Below are positions 53,454 to 62,484 of a stretch of 64,000 bases of DNA, one piece after another. Both the position numbers and the translations under genes were made by a program. The first letter of the stretch is position 1. Each line of letters starts with the position of its first letter. Location of the stretch: positions 1 through 64,000 of the forward strand of contig JAHBTO010000003.1 in the NCBI GenBank assembly GCA_019638525.1, in the 5' to 3' direction. The notes below the pieces were generated by a model. The model saw only the letters and a list, made by a program, of their open reading frames with translations, had not been told where the DNA came from and made no database searches. The DNA is from Ferruginibacter sp. (GTDB taxonomy: Bacteria; Bacteroidota; Bacteroidia; Chitinophagales; Chitinophagaceae).

Positions 53454-54488
53454 ATGAAAAAGCAGTATTTTAAATATTTTTTACTGGCTGTTTGCTTAGG
53501 CTTGTTTGTAAATATTGCCGAAGCTCAGAAAAAACGTACTTCAAAAAAACGTACCAGTACCCGTAAAACGGCATCTTCTAAAACAAAGGCTAAGATACAG
53601 CCTACTGTACCGCAGGTTGATACTGTTGCTATTGTTGCAGCACCACCACCTCCACCGCCGCCAAATGATAGCTTGCCAATACCAACGGTAAAAAAATCAT
53701 TAAGGCCCGATGAAGCAGTGGAAACAACCATGCTTAAAGACAGGACACCTCTGCCTTACGAAAACCTTAGGGCCGATGATGCACTTTACCGTCATAAAAT
53801 TTGGCGTGAGATTGATACCAGGGAAAAAATAAACCTTCCTTTCAGGTATGCAGCTGATGAAAATAACGGAAACCAACGTTTTATTTCCATTTTATTTAAA
53901 GCTATACAGGATAGCGCTGTTACTGTTTTCAGCAATGTAGATGATAGGTTTACTACACCAATGACCAAATTAGAAGTTGTACAAAAATTAGCTGGAGAAC
54001 CAATACAAATTCCAATTTATGATTCGCTTGGAAACGTTACAGGGTATAAATCAGAATCCAGGGATATAGTGTTGGACTCTTTTTATAAATTCAGGATAAA
54101 AGAAGAAGTGATTTTTGATAAGGAAAGCTCTCGTTTATTTTGGAGAATTTTGGGTATTGCACCGGTAATGAATGTGTACACTGCACAAACAAACCAATTT
54201 GTAGGTACTACAGAATTATTCTGGGTATATTATCCTGATATGCGTCCCATCTTCTCTAAATACGATGTGTATAATGGTAAAAATTATGGCGCCCGTATGA
54301 GTTGGGAAGACTTGTTTGAAAGCCGTATGTTTTATGGCCGTATTATTAAAAGTTCGCTTGATAACCCTTACGACAGGTTTATTGACCAGTATCCCGGCTT
54401 AAAAGATAAGCCTATCCTTCAATTGCTTGAAGGCGAGAATATTAAAGAAAAAATATTTAACTACGAACAAGACCTTTGGTCGTATTAA
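53454..54488 (+). CDS. gldN: Gliding motility / T9SS ring protein GldN
   Basis: 344 residues. Signal peptide about 1-24 (Ile-Ala-Glu-Ala-Gln), then a very basic Lys/Arg/Thr/Ser-rich stretch (about 26-50), then a run of seven Pro (near 70-76), then the globular GldN domain (about 95-340) with Tyr-Glu-Asn-Leu-Arg-Ala-Asp-Asp-Ala and Lys-x-Trp-Arg-Glu-Ile-Asp-Thr-Arg-Glu-Lys-Ile-Asn. GldN partners with GldK at the outer membrane. The basic plus proline-rich linker is longer and more extreme than the core domain would need. Last gene of the operon; a terminator follows. Confidence 0.95.
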   Translation: MKKQYFKYFLLAVCLGLFVNIAEAQKKRTSKKRTSTRKTASSKTKAKIQPTVPQVDTVAIVAAPPPPPPPNDSLPIPTVKKSLRPDEAVETTMLKDRTPLPYENLRADDALYRHKIWREIDTREKINLPFRYAADENNGNQRFISILFKAIQDSAVTVFSNVDDRFTTPMTKLEVVQKLAGEPIQIPIYDSLGNVTGYKSESRDIVLDSFYKFRIKEEVIFDKESSRLFWRILGIAPVMNVYTAQTNQFVGTTELFWVYYPDMRPIFSKYDVYNGKNYGARMSWEDLFESRMFYGRIIKSSLDNPYDRFIDQYPGLKDKPILQLLEGENIKEKIFNYEQDLWSY

Positions 54489-54504
54489 TAAATACTTAAT
54501 TTAC

Positions 54505-54532
54505 AAAAGCCCCCGAAAAACGGGGGTTTTTT
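54505..54532 (+). terminator. Rho-independent terminator after gldN
   Basis: A 6-bp GC stem (54510-54515 with 54521-54526) with a 5-nt loop, flanked by A and T runs, ending in T6. Confidence 0.88.
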
Positions 54533-54741
54533 ATTTCAATTTTTTTAAATAAAAAAGACAAAAATATTTTAGGTAACAAGTAATACATAACCCTAATAAG
54601 TTATCAACATTATCAAAATAAACAAAAAATACCCCTTTTAGGGTATATGCGGTAACCTATCTTATGTATATCTTCGCCTTGGTTTTTCATAGGATATTGG
54701 ATTTTAAACGGGGCTGAATTTCTATTCCGGCCCCTATTTTT

Positions 54742-56547
54742 TTAATGGCCTTTAAAGTAATTGAAAACAAGGGCAGCTTTTGATTTATCAATTACCGTTT
54801 CTAACTCTTCGGCTGTTTTACTTTTAATATTCTTTACCGATTTAAATTTTTTAAGCAGCAAATTAGCTGTAGTTTTTCCAATGCCTTTTATTTGTTCAAT
54901 CTCGTTTACAAAGGTTCCTTTACTGCGTAAATTTCGGTGATAGGTAATACCATGCTTATGCACTTCATCCCTAATTCTTCTTATTAACTTTAGGCTTTCG
55001 CTATCCCAGGGTAGTTTTACAGATTGGGTATCTCCCGTAAAAAATATCTCTTCTTCATTTTTTGCCAGGCCTATTACGGTAATGCTGCTTTGTAGTTTTA
55101 ATGCAATAATACTTTTCATGGCAGCGCTCAATTGCCCCTTGCCACCATCAATAATTACAAGTTGGGGTAAAGGGGTTTTCTCTTCGGTAAGCCGTTTATA
55201 TCGCCTGTAAACAACTTCTTCCATAGAAGCAAAATCGTTAATGCCAACTACTGTTTTAACTTTATAGCGCCTGTATTCTTTTCGGTTGGGTTGGCCGTTT
55301 ATAAAGCATACCATGGCCGATACTGGGTAACTGCCATGTAGGTTAGAGTTATCGAAACATTCAATATGCAGGGGCAGCGATGAAAGTTGCAGGTCTTTTT
55401 GTAATTGTTTTAGCACATCAGTTTTTTCTTTAGCCGATTTTTCTTCAAGATTCAGCATTTTCCTTTTTTTAAGATCGTTCCTAAAGTAGTTTACATTTTT
55501 TAATGAAAGTTCCAAAAGCTTTTTCTTATCGCCGGCTTTAGGTACAGTTATTTTTATCGCTTCCTGTGGGTAATCAATAGTAAATGGTACAATAATTTCA
55601 CTGGTTTTACTGTTAAAGCTGTCTCTTAATTGTGCTATTGCAAATGCCAGTACTTCGGGTGCTGTTTCTTCCATCTTTTTTTCAAGCATGATTGTTTTGG
55701 TTTGCACAATGGTGCCTGCATTTACAGCCAGGTAATTTACATAAGCCATATTACCTTCTTCTAAAATGGAAAAAACATCTACCGAGCCCATACGGGTGTT
55801 TACTACAGCCGAGCGTACCTGGTAATTTTTTAAGTGTTCAATTTTTGTTTTATAATGTGCTGCTTCTTCAAATTTCATAGCAGCTACACAAGCTTTCATC
55901 TCTTTTTTAAAATACTGTATTACCGGCCTAAGATTACCTTTTAGCAGGTTTACCAGTTGCGATAATTCTTCATTATAATCTTCGGGAGTTTGTAACCCTT
56001 CGCAAGGGCCTTTGCAATTGCCCAGATGATACTCTAAGCAAACTTTGAACTTGCCTTTTTTGATATTGTTTTCGGTGAGGTTTAATTTACAGTTGCGTAA
56101 ATGTATATTGCGTTTTATCACTTCAAGTAACTCCCTTACTTTTTCCACAGATGTGTATGGGCCTAAATATTGCGAGCCATCATTTATTTTCCGCCTGGTA
56201 AAAAACACACGGGGAAAAGGCTCATTTTTTATTACAATGTATGGATAGGTCTTATCATCTTTAAGGCTGATGTTAAACCGAGGCTGAAACTCTTTGATAA
56301 GTGTATTCTCCAGCAAAAAAGCATCCTGTTCGTTATTAACAATGGTAAACTCTATGTGATGGATGCGATGAACAAGTTCGTGTGTTTTAAAGTTGGTTAG
56401 CGTTTTAGAAAAATACGAACTTACCCTTTTGCGCAGGTGTTTTGCTTTGCCTACATACAACAATTCGTTTGCCTGGTCGAAATATTTATAAATACCAGGT
56501 TGCGTGGGAATGGTATGAGCAATAGCAGAAAATTCCTTTTGTGTCAT
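54742..56547 (-). CDS. uvrC: UvrABC excinuclease subunit C
   Basis: 601 residues. It makes the two incisions in nucleotide-excision repair. GIY-YIG nuclease domain about 10-90 (Gly-Ile-Tyr-Lys-Tyr-Phe, Tyr-Val-Gly-Lys-Ala-Lys), a Cys-rich insert (Cys-Lys-Gly-Pro-Cys), UVR motif about 205-240 (Met-Lys-Phe-Glu-Glu-Ala-Ala-His-Tyr-Lys), RNase-H-like endonuclease domain about 370-520 (Glu-Cys-Phe-Asp-Asn-Ser-Asn, Val-Ile-Asp-Gly-Gly-Lys-Gly-Gln), and C-terminal helix-hairpin-helix (Ile-Lys-Gly-Ile-Gly-Lys-Thr). It starts four bases after the stop of the lipoprotein gene and may share its transcript. Confidence 0.97.
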   Translation of the reverse strand: MTQKEFSAIAHTIPTQPGIYKYFDQANELLYVGKAKHLRKRVSSYFSKTLTNFKTHELVHRIHHIEFTIVNNEQDAFLLENTLIKEFQPRFNISLKDDKTYPYIVIKNEPFPRVFFTRRKINDGSQYLGPYTSVEKVRELLEVIKRNIHLRNCKLNLTENNIKKGKFKVCLEYHLGNCKGPCEGLQTPEDYNEELSQLVNLLKGNLRPVIQYFKKEMKACVAAMKFEEAAHYKTKIEHLKNYQVRSAVVNTRMGSVDVFSILEEGNMAYVNYLAVNAGTIVQTKTIMLEKKMEETAPEVLAFAIAQLRDSFNSKTSEIIVPFTIDYPQEAIKITVPKAGDKKKLLELSLKNVNYFRNDLKKRKMLNLEEKSAKEKTDVLKQLQKDLQLSSLPLHIECFDNSNLHGSYPVSAMVCFINGQPNRKEYRRYKVKTVVGINDFASMEEVVYRRYKRLTEEKTPLPQLVIIDGGKGQLSAAMKSIIALKLQSSITVIGLAKNEEEIFFTGDTQSVKLPWDSESLKLIRRIRDEVHKHGITYHRNLRSKGTFVNEIEQIKGIGKTTANLLLKKFKSVKNIKSKTAEELETVIDKSKAALVFNYFKGH

Positions 56548-56551
56548 TTTT

Positions 56552-57136
56552 TTAAAAATCCCAGGTAAGTTTTGTTTCTTTATCTACTTTTGATACACCT
56601 TCTTTATTAGTACTAATACTTACAATTTTGCACCATTGATTACTTAGCCAGGTAAGTTGTAACATCTTTCCTCCATCCAATTCTTTAACCAGGTATACTC
56701 GTTTTACTTTTTGTGTTTCCGGATTAAGATACACATCCCAATGCCTAAGTTTCAAACTATCGGGTAAGGGGCCTTTGGCTTCGTATGTAAACGTTATAGC
56801 ATTGATGGTTTGGTCTAAAAAACTTTTTTCGGTGAATAGATTTGTAAGGTTAACCGAATCTATTACCGGGTGTAAAAATTCACTAACTGCCGAATCTATA
56901 TTTTCAATTTTAACCCATACAGAATCGGTATGATTGTTTTGAGTAGTATATAACAATGGATTGATGCCCTTGCTTTTAATTTCAAATATTTCTCCTTTTA
57001 TATACGCAGTTACAGGGAAAAATTTTTGCTGAACAGTATCAGCCACCACTGCTTTGTTGTCTTTTGTTTCTTTTTTGCCCTGGTTACAGGATACGATAAC
57101 GGATAAGGAAAGTAAGGTGATTACTATATTTTTCAT
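56552..57136 (-). CDS. Lipoprotein of unknown function
   Basis: 194 residues. Signal ends Val-Ile-Val-Ser-Cys (Cys17), so it is lipid-anchored. The mature chain is Lys/Asp-rich at first, then beta-like with a possible domain starting Val-Thr-Ala-Tyr-Ile-Lys-Gly-Glu-Ile and ending Leu-Thr-Trp-Leu-Ser-Asn-Gln-Trp-Cys-Lys-Ile. I recognise no family. It lies upstream of uvrC (four-base gap) and downstream of a terminator, so uvrC is probably its partner in transcription, not in function. Confidence 0.75.
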   Translation of the reverse strand: MKNIVITLLSLSVIVSCNQGKKETKDNKAVVADTVQQKFFPVTAYIKGEIFEIKSKGINPLLYTTQNNHTDSVWVKIENIDSAVSEFLHPVIDSVNLTNLFTEKSFLDQTINAITFTYEAKGPLPDSLKLRHWDVYLNPETQKVKRVYLVKELDGGKMLQLTWLSNQWCKIVSISTNKEGVSKVDKETKLTWDF

Positions 57137-57199
57137 TATTCAAAATTAAAAGTAAAGGCCCGTATTGCAAAACCACTGTTGATGTACTGAATATAAAAA

Positions 57200-57225
57200 A
57201 ACGCAGCAAAGTTATTTGCTGCGTT
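57200..57225 (-). terminator. Terminator of the sigma-linked membrane protein gene
   Basis: A perfect 11-bp stem (57200-57210 with 57215-57225) with a 4-nt loop; the minus strand carries T7 after the stem. It lies 20 bases past the stop at 57246. Confidence 0.88.
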
Positions 57226-57245
57226 AAATATCTTTTTTATAAAAT

Positions 57246-58784
57246 TTAAAAACCTTTAGTAAGCCCTAATTTAAGTCCAACAGCATAGGGCTTTTCAATA
57301 AGCACTACATTTCTTTTATAGGTAGAAAAAACCTGGGTGCGTACCTGTGGCCCCACCTGTAAATTATAAGAACCCAGTTTAAAGTTCATATAAGTTTCAA
57401 ATCCCAGGTTCAGGTTCCAACTACTGATGGAAGAAGGATATGAAACATAATTTTTAAGGTCGGCCGATACAATATGTGCATTACCACCAAAAATATAAGT
57501 TGGTTGCAAAGTAGCACCAGCATACCAATCTACTTTTTCTTTGCTGCTTAACTTATATGCAAAACCTACAGGTAACGAAATTTGATAAGTTCGGTTATGC
57601 AAAGTGATTGGCTTAAGCGGAGTGCTGCTAACAGGGTTAAAGGTAGAACTGCTTCTTGGCGACAGGTATGAATAACCGGTTACAGGATCGTTTAGCAAAA
57701 TGGTTGTTATTACCGGGTGGTACGACTGGTCTGCATCTATATTGAAATTTGTGTAATTAAATTGTAGCCCTGCCTTTACCAATAAATTTTTTGCAAACGA
57801 ATAGTGCAGGCTTATGCCTGTTTCAATACCAAAGCCAGGTTTTTGGCTGATAGCATTATTTAAATCGCCGGTAACCATTGGTGCTGTAGAGCCTTTTGAT
57901 TTTGTTGTTAGCTTGCGATAATTAACAGCAGGCGTAACATAAAATTGAAAAGCAAGTTTTCCCTTTAATTTATTATGCCTTTTTTTATTTTGTAATGCAA
58001 ATGCTTCTATCCAGGCCTTGTCTTCGGGAGTTAATGTTTTATTGCTGTTGTATTCAGGTTTTGCATTTTGTTCTGCAGTTTGTTCAACTGGTTTTAATTT
58101 ATCGGCATCGTTTTGTGCGTTGATGTTATCTGTAAATGCTATAGCTTCGGTATTATCAATTTCACTTTCAACTTGTTTTTTATTTACTACAGCATCCTGA
58201 GTTTTTAATTTTGTTGATGAGGGTTTATTTTTTTTGCCTGCTACCAATGAAACATCTGCAAACAACTGGTTGTTTTTAATATAGTCATCCATACGTTGTA
58301 CCAGGCCTTTATCGTTATTTTTTGTTACTTCGGTAGATATGGTTTCACCACCGGCTTTGGTTGTATTGAAGAAACCTTCCGGCCTGTTGTTTCTAACTAC
58401 GGTGTAAGTATAAAAGTCGGTTTCATTATTTAAAACATCATCAAACGCATTTGTATAAACACCACCAGTTTCTTTTATTTTTACTATGGAGGCCGGTTTG
58501 GTTTCATTTACATTTACATAAGATGTGTTTTCAGGTTTACCAGGTGTTTCAGTATAAGATGTGTTTATCCGTTTTGCTAAATTGTTTTCGCCGGTATTTA
58601 AATAGCCAATCAAAATGAGAGAAGAAACCAGAAGCAGGCTCATTACTATTGATGGCCACCTGCGGCCGGGGTGCAGGTTATTATAAATGCTATGCCATAC
58701 CCTTTTTGATGGGTACATCCTGAACTGGTCTGCTTTTTCTTTCAGCAGTTGTTCAAAATCATCAGTATAGTATTCGTTCTCCAT
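57246..58784 (-). CDS. Inner-membrane-anchored protein with predicted C-terminal outer-membrane barrel
   Basis: 512 residues. Residues 1-44 are cytosolic in character (Asp-Asp-Phe-Glu-Gln-Leu-Leu-Lys-Glu-Lys-Ala, Tyr-Pro-Ser-Lys-Arg-Val-Trp), followed by one membrane helix (about 45-62), a long polar Asn/Thr/Lys linker (about 65-270), then amphipathic strands typical of an outer-membrane beta-barrel (about 275-512), ending in Phe. The N-terminal part and its position 45 bases after an ECF sigma gene suggest an anti-sigma or sigma-linked role; similar fusions of an anti-sigma-like start with a porin-like end are common in Chitinophagaceae. The topology across both membranes is predicted, not shown. 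Confidence 0.75.
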   Translation of the reverse strand: MENEYYTDDFEQLLKEKADQFRMYPSKRVWHSIYNNLHPGRRWPSIVMSLLLVSSLILIGYLNTGENNLAKRINTSYTETPGKPENTSYVNVNETKPASIVKIKETGGVYTNAFDDVLNNETDFYTYTVVRNNRPEGFFNTTKAGGETISTEVTKNNDKGLVQRMDDYIKNNQLFADVSLVAGKKNKPSSTKLKTQDAVVNKKQVESEIDNTEAIAFTDNINAQNDADKLKPVEQTAEQNAKPEYNSNKTLTPEDKAWIEAFALQNKKRHNKLKGKLAFQFYVTPAVNYRKLTTKSKGSTAPMVTGDLNNAISQKPGFGIETGISLHYSFAKNLLVKAGLQFNYTNFNIDADQSYHPVITTILLNDPVTGYSYLSPRSSSTFNPVSSTPLKPITLHNRTYQISLPVGFAYKLSSKEKVDWYAGATLQPTYIFGGNAHIVSADLKNYVSYPSSISSWNLNLGFETYMNFKLGSYNLQVGPQVRTQVFSTYKRNVVLIEKPYAVGLKLGLTKGF

Positions 58785-58829
58785 TTTTAAATTTCATAGT
58801 AGTTATTGGTAATGCCGGGTTTAAAATTA

Positions 58830-59411
58830 TTAGCCCGGTGAAACAGCTCTCCAAAAATTTGATTTCCTGGTTGACTGTTGTATTATTTTCTTTTTCACTA
58901 AAATTTCTTCCAGCATAGCTTTAGCCCTTGTATATTGGCTGCGGCTTGTACTTTCTTCAATATCCAATAAAAAAGCAATTTCTTTGTGCGAATAACCTTC
59001 AATAGCATACAGGTTTAAAACAGTTTTATATCCCAAAGGCAAAGCTCTTATACATTCTACCACTTGTTTTGCCTGCATGATTGATGGAATCATTTCTTCT
59101 CTCACATGTATTTTATTGGCATGAGTTATATCAACACTATCCGAAAATTTTTTGTTCTTTTTAAGAATATTAATACAGGTATGTACTACAATCCTTCTTA
59201 TCCAGCCTTCTAAAGCACCTTCGTTGCGATATTGATGTATTTGTGTAAATACTTTTATAAATCCTTCCTGTAACATATCTTCTGCATCTTCCCGGTTTTT
59301 AGCAAAACGATAGCACACACCCAACATTCGTGGGCTAAAACGATTATATAATGCTTCCTGGGCGGCAGCATTATTCCTCCTGCATCCTGATAGCATGAGC
59401 TCTTCAGTCAT
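58830..59411 (-). CDS. ECF-type RNA polymerase sigma factor
   Basis: 193 residues. Sigma-70 region 2 about 12-80 (Leu-Tyr-Asn-Arg-Phe-Ser, Asp-Ala-Glu-Asp-Met-Leu-Gln-Glu-Gly-Phe-Ile-Lys-Val-Phe, Trp-Ile-Arg-Arg-Ile) and region 4 about 118-170 (Leu-Pro-Leu-Gly-Tyr-Lys-Thr-Val-Leu, Gly-Tyr-Ser-His-Lys-Glu-Ile-Ala, Ser-Arg-Ala-Lys). It directs RNA polymerase to specific promoters, probably on an envelope or stress signal. The downstream membrane protein is the likely partner. Whether it is the type IX-linked SigP is not shown here; no PorX/PorY is in the window. Confidence 0.94.
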   Translation of the reverse strand: MTEELMLSGCRRNNAAAQEALYNRFSPRMLGVCYRFAKNREDAEDMLQEGFIKVFTQIHQYRNEGALEGWIRRIVVHTCINILKKNKKFSDSVDITHANKIHVREEMIPSIMQAKQVVECIRALPLGYKTVLNLYAIEGYSHKEIAFLLDIEESTSRSQYTRAKAMLEEILVKKKIIQQSTRKSNFWRAVSPG

Positions 59412-59602
59412 ATTTGTGCTTTGTTTACCCTAAATATAGACAATTTACTTTGTATTTAAGCTGCATTTGAGTACGACTGGTTTACCCCCATTATTTTAAC
59501 ATGATGAGTAAAACATTATCTTATTTAATATAGTTTAATATATTGTTTTTTATATTATAGGGGTTAAAATTTTAAATGTTTCTAAATCAATTTATCAATT
59601 TT

Positions 59603-61825
59603 TTAATTAAGGCTTGCCCTTAGTGCAATAATAAAATTACTGCCTGCAGCCACAATTCCCGATGAATATGGCCGGTATCTTTGGTTAGTGATATTTTCCC
59701 AACCGGTTGTTACAAGCAGGTTTTTTGTTATCTGGTACGATGCTTTTAGGTTTAATGTGTACCAATTGGGCGAATATGGTTTACCATTTTCATCCTTTGC
59801 GTAAATATCAGTTTTTGATTGTTCGGATGGTGCCAGGTCTTCATTTTTAATTTTACTGTTGTATACTGCCGAGGCTTCAACCACCAGGTTTTTGAAACGG
59901 TATTTTAATAATGTACTTCCATAAAAAGGTGGTGCATGCCTTAACGCTACTTGTTCATTATTGTTTTCATCCGTTTCTTTTCCTTTTATCCAGTTAGCAT
60001 GTGTTTGTATAGATAAGTTTTTTATAAAATAATATTCGGCACTGGCCTGAAACCCCCAAACAGTTGCTTTGGCCACATTTTGTAAAGCTTCAACCCGGCT
60101 GTTTACGCCATCAAAAATTATACTATCCTGCCCATTAAAAGTGGTAGGCCTTTTTACAATGGCATCTGTAAGTATGGTATGAAAACCGTTTAGTTCAACC
60201 CTCAATTTTTGTTGAATGTTTTTTACAATTCCAACTTCAAAGTTCCAGGCATATTCAGGTTTAAGATTGGGATTGGGTACAGTAATATTGCCGGGAGAGC
60301 TTTCAAAAAGTTTACCTATATCATCTACATTAGGCATGCGGTATCCTGTTGAAATATTTCCGTTAATCTGCCAGGTTTCATGCGGCCTGTAAACAAGGCC
60401 CAGGTTGCCGGTAAAAGCACCGTCTTTAATTTTGGCCTCCTGGTAAGGGAATTTAATAAAGCTGGTATCAAAACTGGCATTAAGTGTATTATAACTATAT
60501 CGCAAACCTCCGGTGAGGGTAAACACGGGCAATATATTTACTTTGTAACTTCCATAAATACCAGTGGTGCTCCATGTGCTTCCATCGGGATAACGGCTTA
60601 CGGCCGGCGTTGTTACATTTGTATTAATATTTGTTTCACTACCGGTAGACCCAACTTTATTATACACATACTCTGCTCCGTAAAATAATTCGCCCTTTCT
60701 TAATTTTTTTGTTGCATCAATATTGATACTTATAGCATCTACTTTTTCTATCTGTGTGTTTCGTGTCGATGATGCCCTTCTCCTGTCTATTCTGCTCTCT
60801 TCATAATCCTGGTAAGCGATGGTTACCCTTGCATCGTCATACAACACATTTTTTTTGCTGTGCAACAATTGCAGGTTGTGCATACGCCACAACATAGGCC
60901 CATAGTACCATTCGGCAAATCTTAACTTACCATTTCTGTATTGTATCAGCCTGTCGTATCGTGGTGCATTGCCGGTGCCTGCATAGATGAAACTATATTG
61001 TATATCAAAATTTTCAGTTGGGGCGTAACGAACTTTTTGTAAAAAATTAATTTGGTCGTAACCACTAAATCGCTGTATCCTTGGGTTATCATTTTTTACT
61101 ATGCTATCGATACCGGCAATCCTTTCAACATATTCGGGCCTCAGGTAACTATCCTGCCCGCCATGTTTGCCCATTTTTAAATCGCCAAACTTGCTGTAGC
61201 TGAAAGATGACAGTAATGATAACTTTTTCCATCCTGCATTAATATCGGCATGAAAAGTTTTTTCATTATTGGCTGTTGAATACCTTGCCACAGCACTTCC
61301 GTTTAGTGATATTTTTTTGTCTTTTGAAAAACGGGCATTCAATGTGTGAAAATCCATCACGCCACCAATAGCATCGCTGCCATATATTAAAGAGCCCGGG
61401 CCAAATATCACTTCGGCGGTTTGTGTACTTAGTGCATCAATGCTGATGATGTTTTGAAGGTTACCGCTACGGTAAATAGCATTGTTCATTCGTACACCAT
61501 CAACCACTAACAAAACACGATTAGTAGCAAAGCCACGTATCATGGGGCTTCCGCCGCCTAACTGGCTTTTTTGTATAAATACAGTACCGGTTTGGTTTAA
61601 CAAGTCGGCAGAGGTTTGAGGGTTATTACGCAGTATCTCGGCCTTGTTAATTTTTGTTATTTTATTAGGTACTTCATTTAGTTTTTGTTCCCATTTGTTT
61701 ACCGAAACAATCACTTCTGAAAGATCGGAATGTTTAATTAATGTATCGCCGGGGTTTTCTTTTTTTTGAGCAATCAAATTACAGGCTGCCAATAAAAACC
61801 CGACAGTTATGAATAATTTTTTCAT
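59603..61825 (-). CDS. TonB-dependent heme-type receptor
   Basis: 740 residues with a signal peptide (about 1-19). Plug domain about 40-165 (Val-Leu-Leu-Val-Val-Asp-Gly-Val-Arg-Met-Asn-Asn-Ala, Val-Ile-Phe-Gly-Pro-Gly-Ser-Leu-Ile-Tyr-Gly-Ser-Asp-Ala-Ile-Gly-Gly), then a large barrel. It contains Tyr-Arg-Met-Pro-Asn-Val-Asp-Asp and Asn-Pro-Asn-Leu-Lys-Pro-Glu, which correspond to the FRAP and NPNL boxes of heme/hemoglobin receptors. It ends in an alternating barrel strand Ala-Leu-Arg-Ala-Ser-Leu-Asn. The upstream genes encode a heme-type ABC transporter, so heme uptake is the best reading. Confidence 0.93.
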   Translation of the reverse strand: MKKLFITVGFLLAACNLIAQKKENPGDTLIKHSDLSEVIVSVNKWEQKLNEVPNKITKINKAEILRNNPQTSADLLNQTGTVFIQKSQLGGGSPMIRGFATNRVLLVVDGVRMNNAIYRSGNLQNIISIDALSTQTAEVIFGPGSLIYGSDAIGGVMDFHTLNARFSKDKKISLNGSAVARYSTANNEKTFHADINAGWKKLSLLSSFSYSKFGDLKMGKHGGQDSYLRPEYVERIAGIDSIVKNDNPRIQRFSGYDQINFLQKVRYAPTENFDIQYSFIYAGTGNAPRYDRLIQYRNGKLRFAEWYYGPMLWRMHNLQLLHSKKNVLYDDARVTIAYQDYEESRIDRRRASSTRNTQIEKVDAISINIDATKKLRKGELFYGAEYVYNKVGSTGSETNINTNVTTPAVSRYPDGSTWSTTGIYGSYKVNILPVFTLTGGLRYSYNTLNASFDTSFIKFPYQEAKIKDGAFTGNLGLVYRPHETWQINGNISTGYRMPNVDDIGKLFESSPGNITVPNPNLKPEYAWNFEVGIVKNIQQKLRVELNGFHTILTDAIVKRPTTFNGQDSIIFDGVNSRVEALQNVAKATVWGFQASAEYYFIKNLSIQTHANWIKGKETDENNNEQVALRHAPPFYGSTLLKYRFKNLVVEASAVYNSKIKNEDLAPSEQSKTDIYAKDENGKPYSPNWYTLNLKASYQITKNLLVTTGWENITNQRYRPYSSGIVAAGSNFIIALRASLN

Positions 61826-61923
61826 ACATAGTAGTTTAAATAAAAAATTGAAAGACGCTTTGTATGCAAAGCAGTATTAGCGCACCTGTTTATAAATGCG
61901 CTGATATTTAAAAAATGCAGGAT

Positions 61924-62430
61924 TTATATATTAGGTGGATGTATTAAAGGCTGCTTAGTATGCTGTAGTAATTTTTCCTCAAACACAGGCCAGGCTGTGG
62001 AAACAAGATGCCAGTTTTTTTCAAGCAGCAATTCTTTATAACAGGTGTAATCTGTAGAAAATAAAAATTTTACAACCGAATTATTGAAAGGATTGTTCCG
62101 GTTATTTTTTTCTGTTTGTTTTTTATATGATGAAATAAGTTCATCTTCCTCTGTATCAAAATATCCTGTAAGTGCAACCATACCGTCAATTGTATGATAG
62201 TGCTTTACATCAAAAAATTTATTCTCAAGCAATATTTCTTTGCCGGCTTTTACCCACACAATATCTTTTTTTGCAATAGTTATTGTTTGCAGTTTTACCA
62301 ATTTCATTTTTTTCTCAACAGCCTGGTGCAGCAAACCCTCCTGTACAATAAACTTCATTGAAAAAAATAAAGGCACAGCTGCTATTAGTATGAATAATAA
62401 AGCGATTATTTGCTTGTGCAGCCGGTTCAT
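61924..62430 (-). CDS. Small membrane-anchored protein of unknown function in heme operon
   Basis: 168 residues. One N-terminal membrane helix (about 7-26, Ile-Ala-Leu-Leu-Phe-Ile-Leu-Ile) is followed by a hydrophilic, mostly extracytoplasmic domain of mixed beta and alpha character. I recognise no family. It lies between a TonB receptor (98 bases downstream) and the ABC ATPase (54 bases upstream) on one strand. Position suggests a role in heme or iron uptake or in coupling the receptor to the transporter. Hairpin-like sequences (AGCGCA/TGCGCT) occur in the gap to the receptor. Confidence 0.7.
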   Translation of the reverse strand: MNRLHKQIIALLFILIAAVPLFFSMKFIVQEGLLHQAVEKKMKLVKLQTITIAKKDIVWVKAGKEILLENKFFDVKHYHTIDGMVALTGYFDTEEDELISSYKKQTEKNNRNNPFNNSVVKFLFSTDYTCYKELLLEKNWHLVSTAWPVFEEKLLQHTKQPLIHPPNI

Positions 62431-62484
62431 GCAAACGGTATGAATATTTATGATATCAAAAATAAGAAATCCTTCATGAATACA

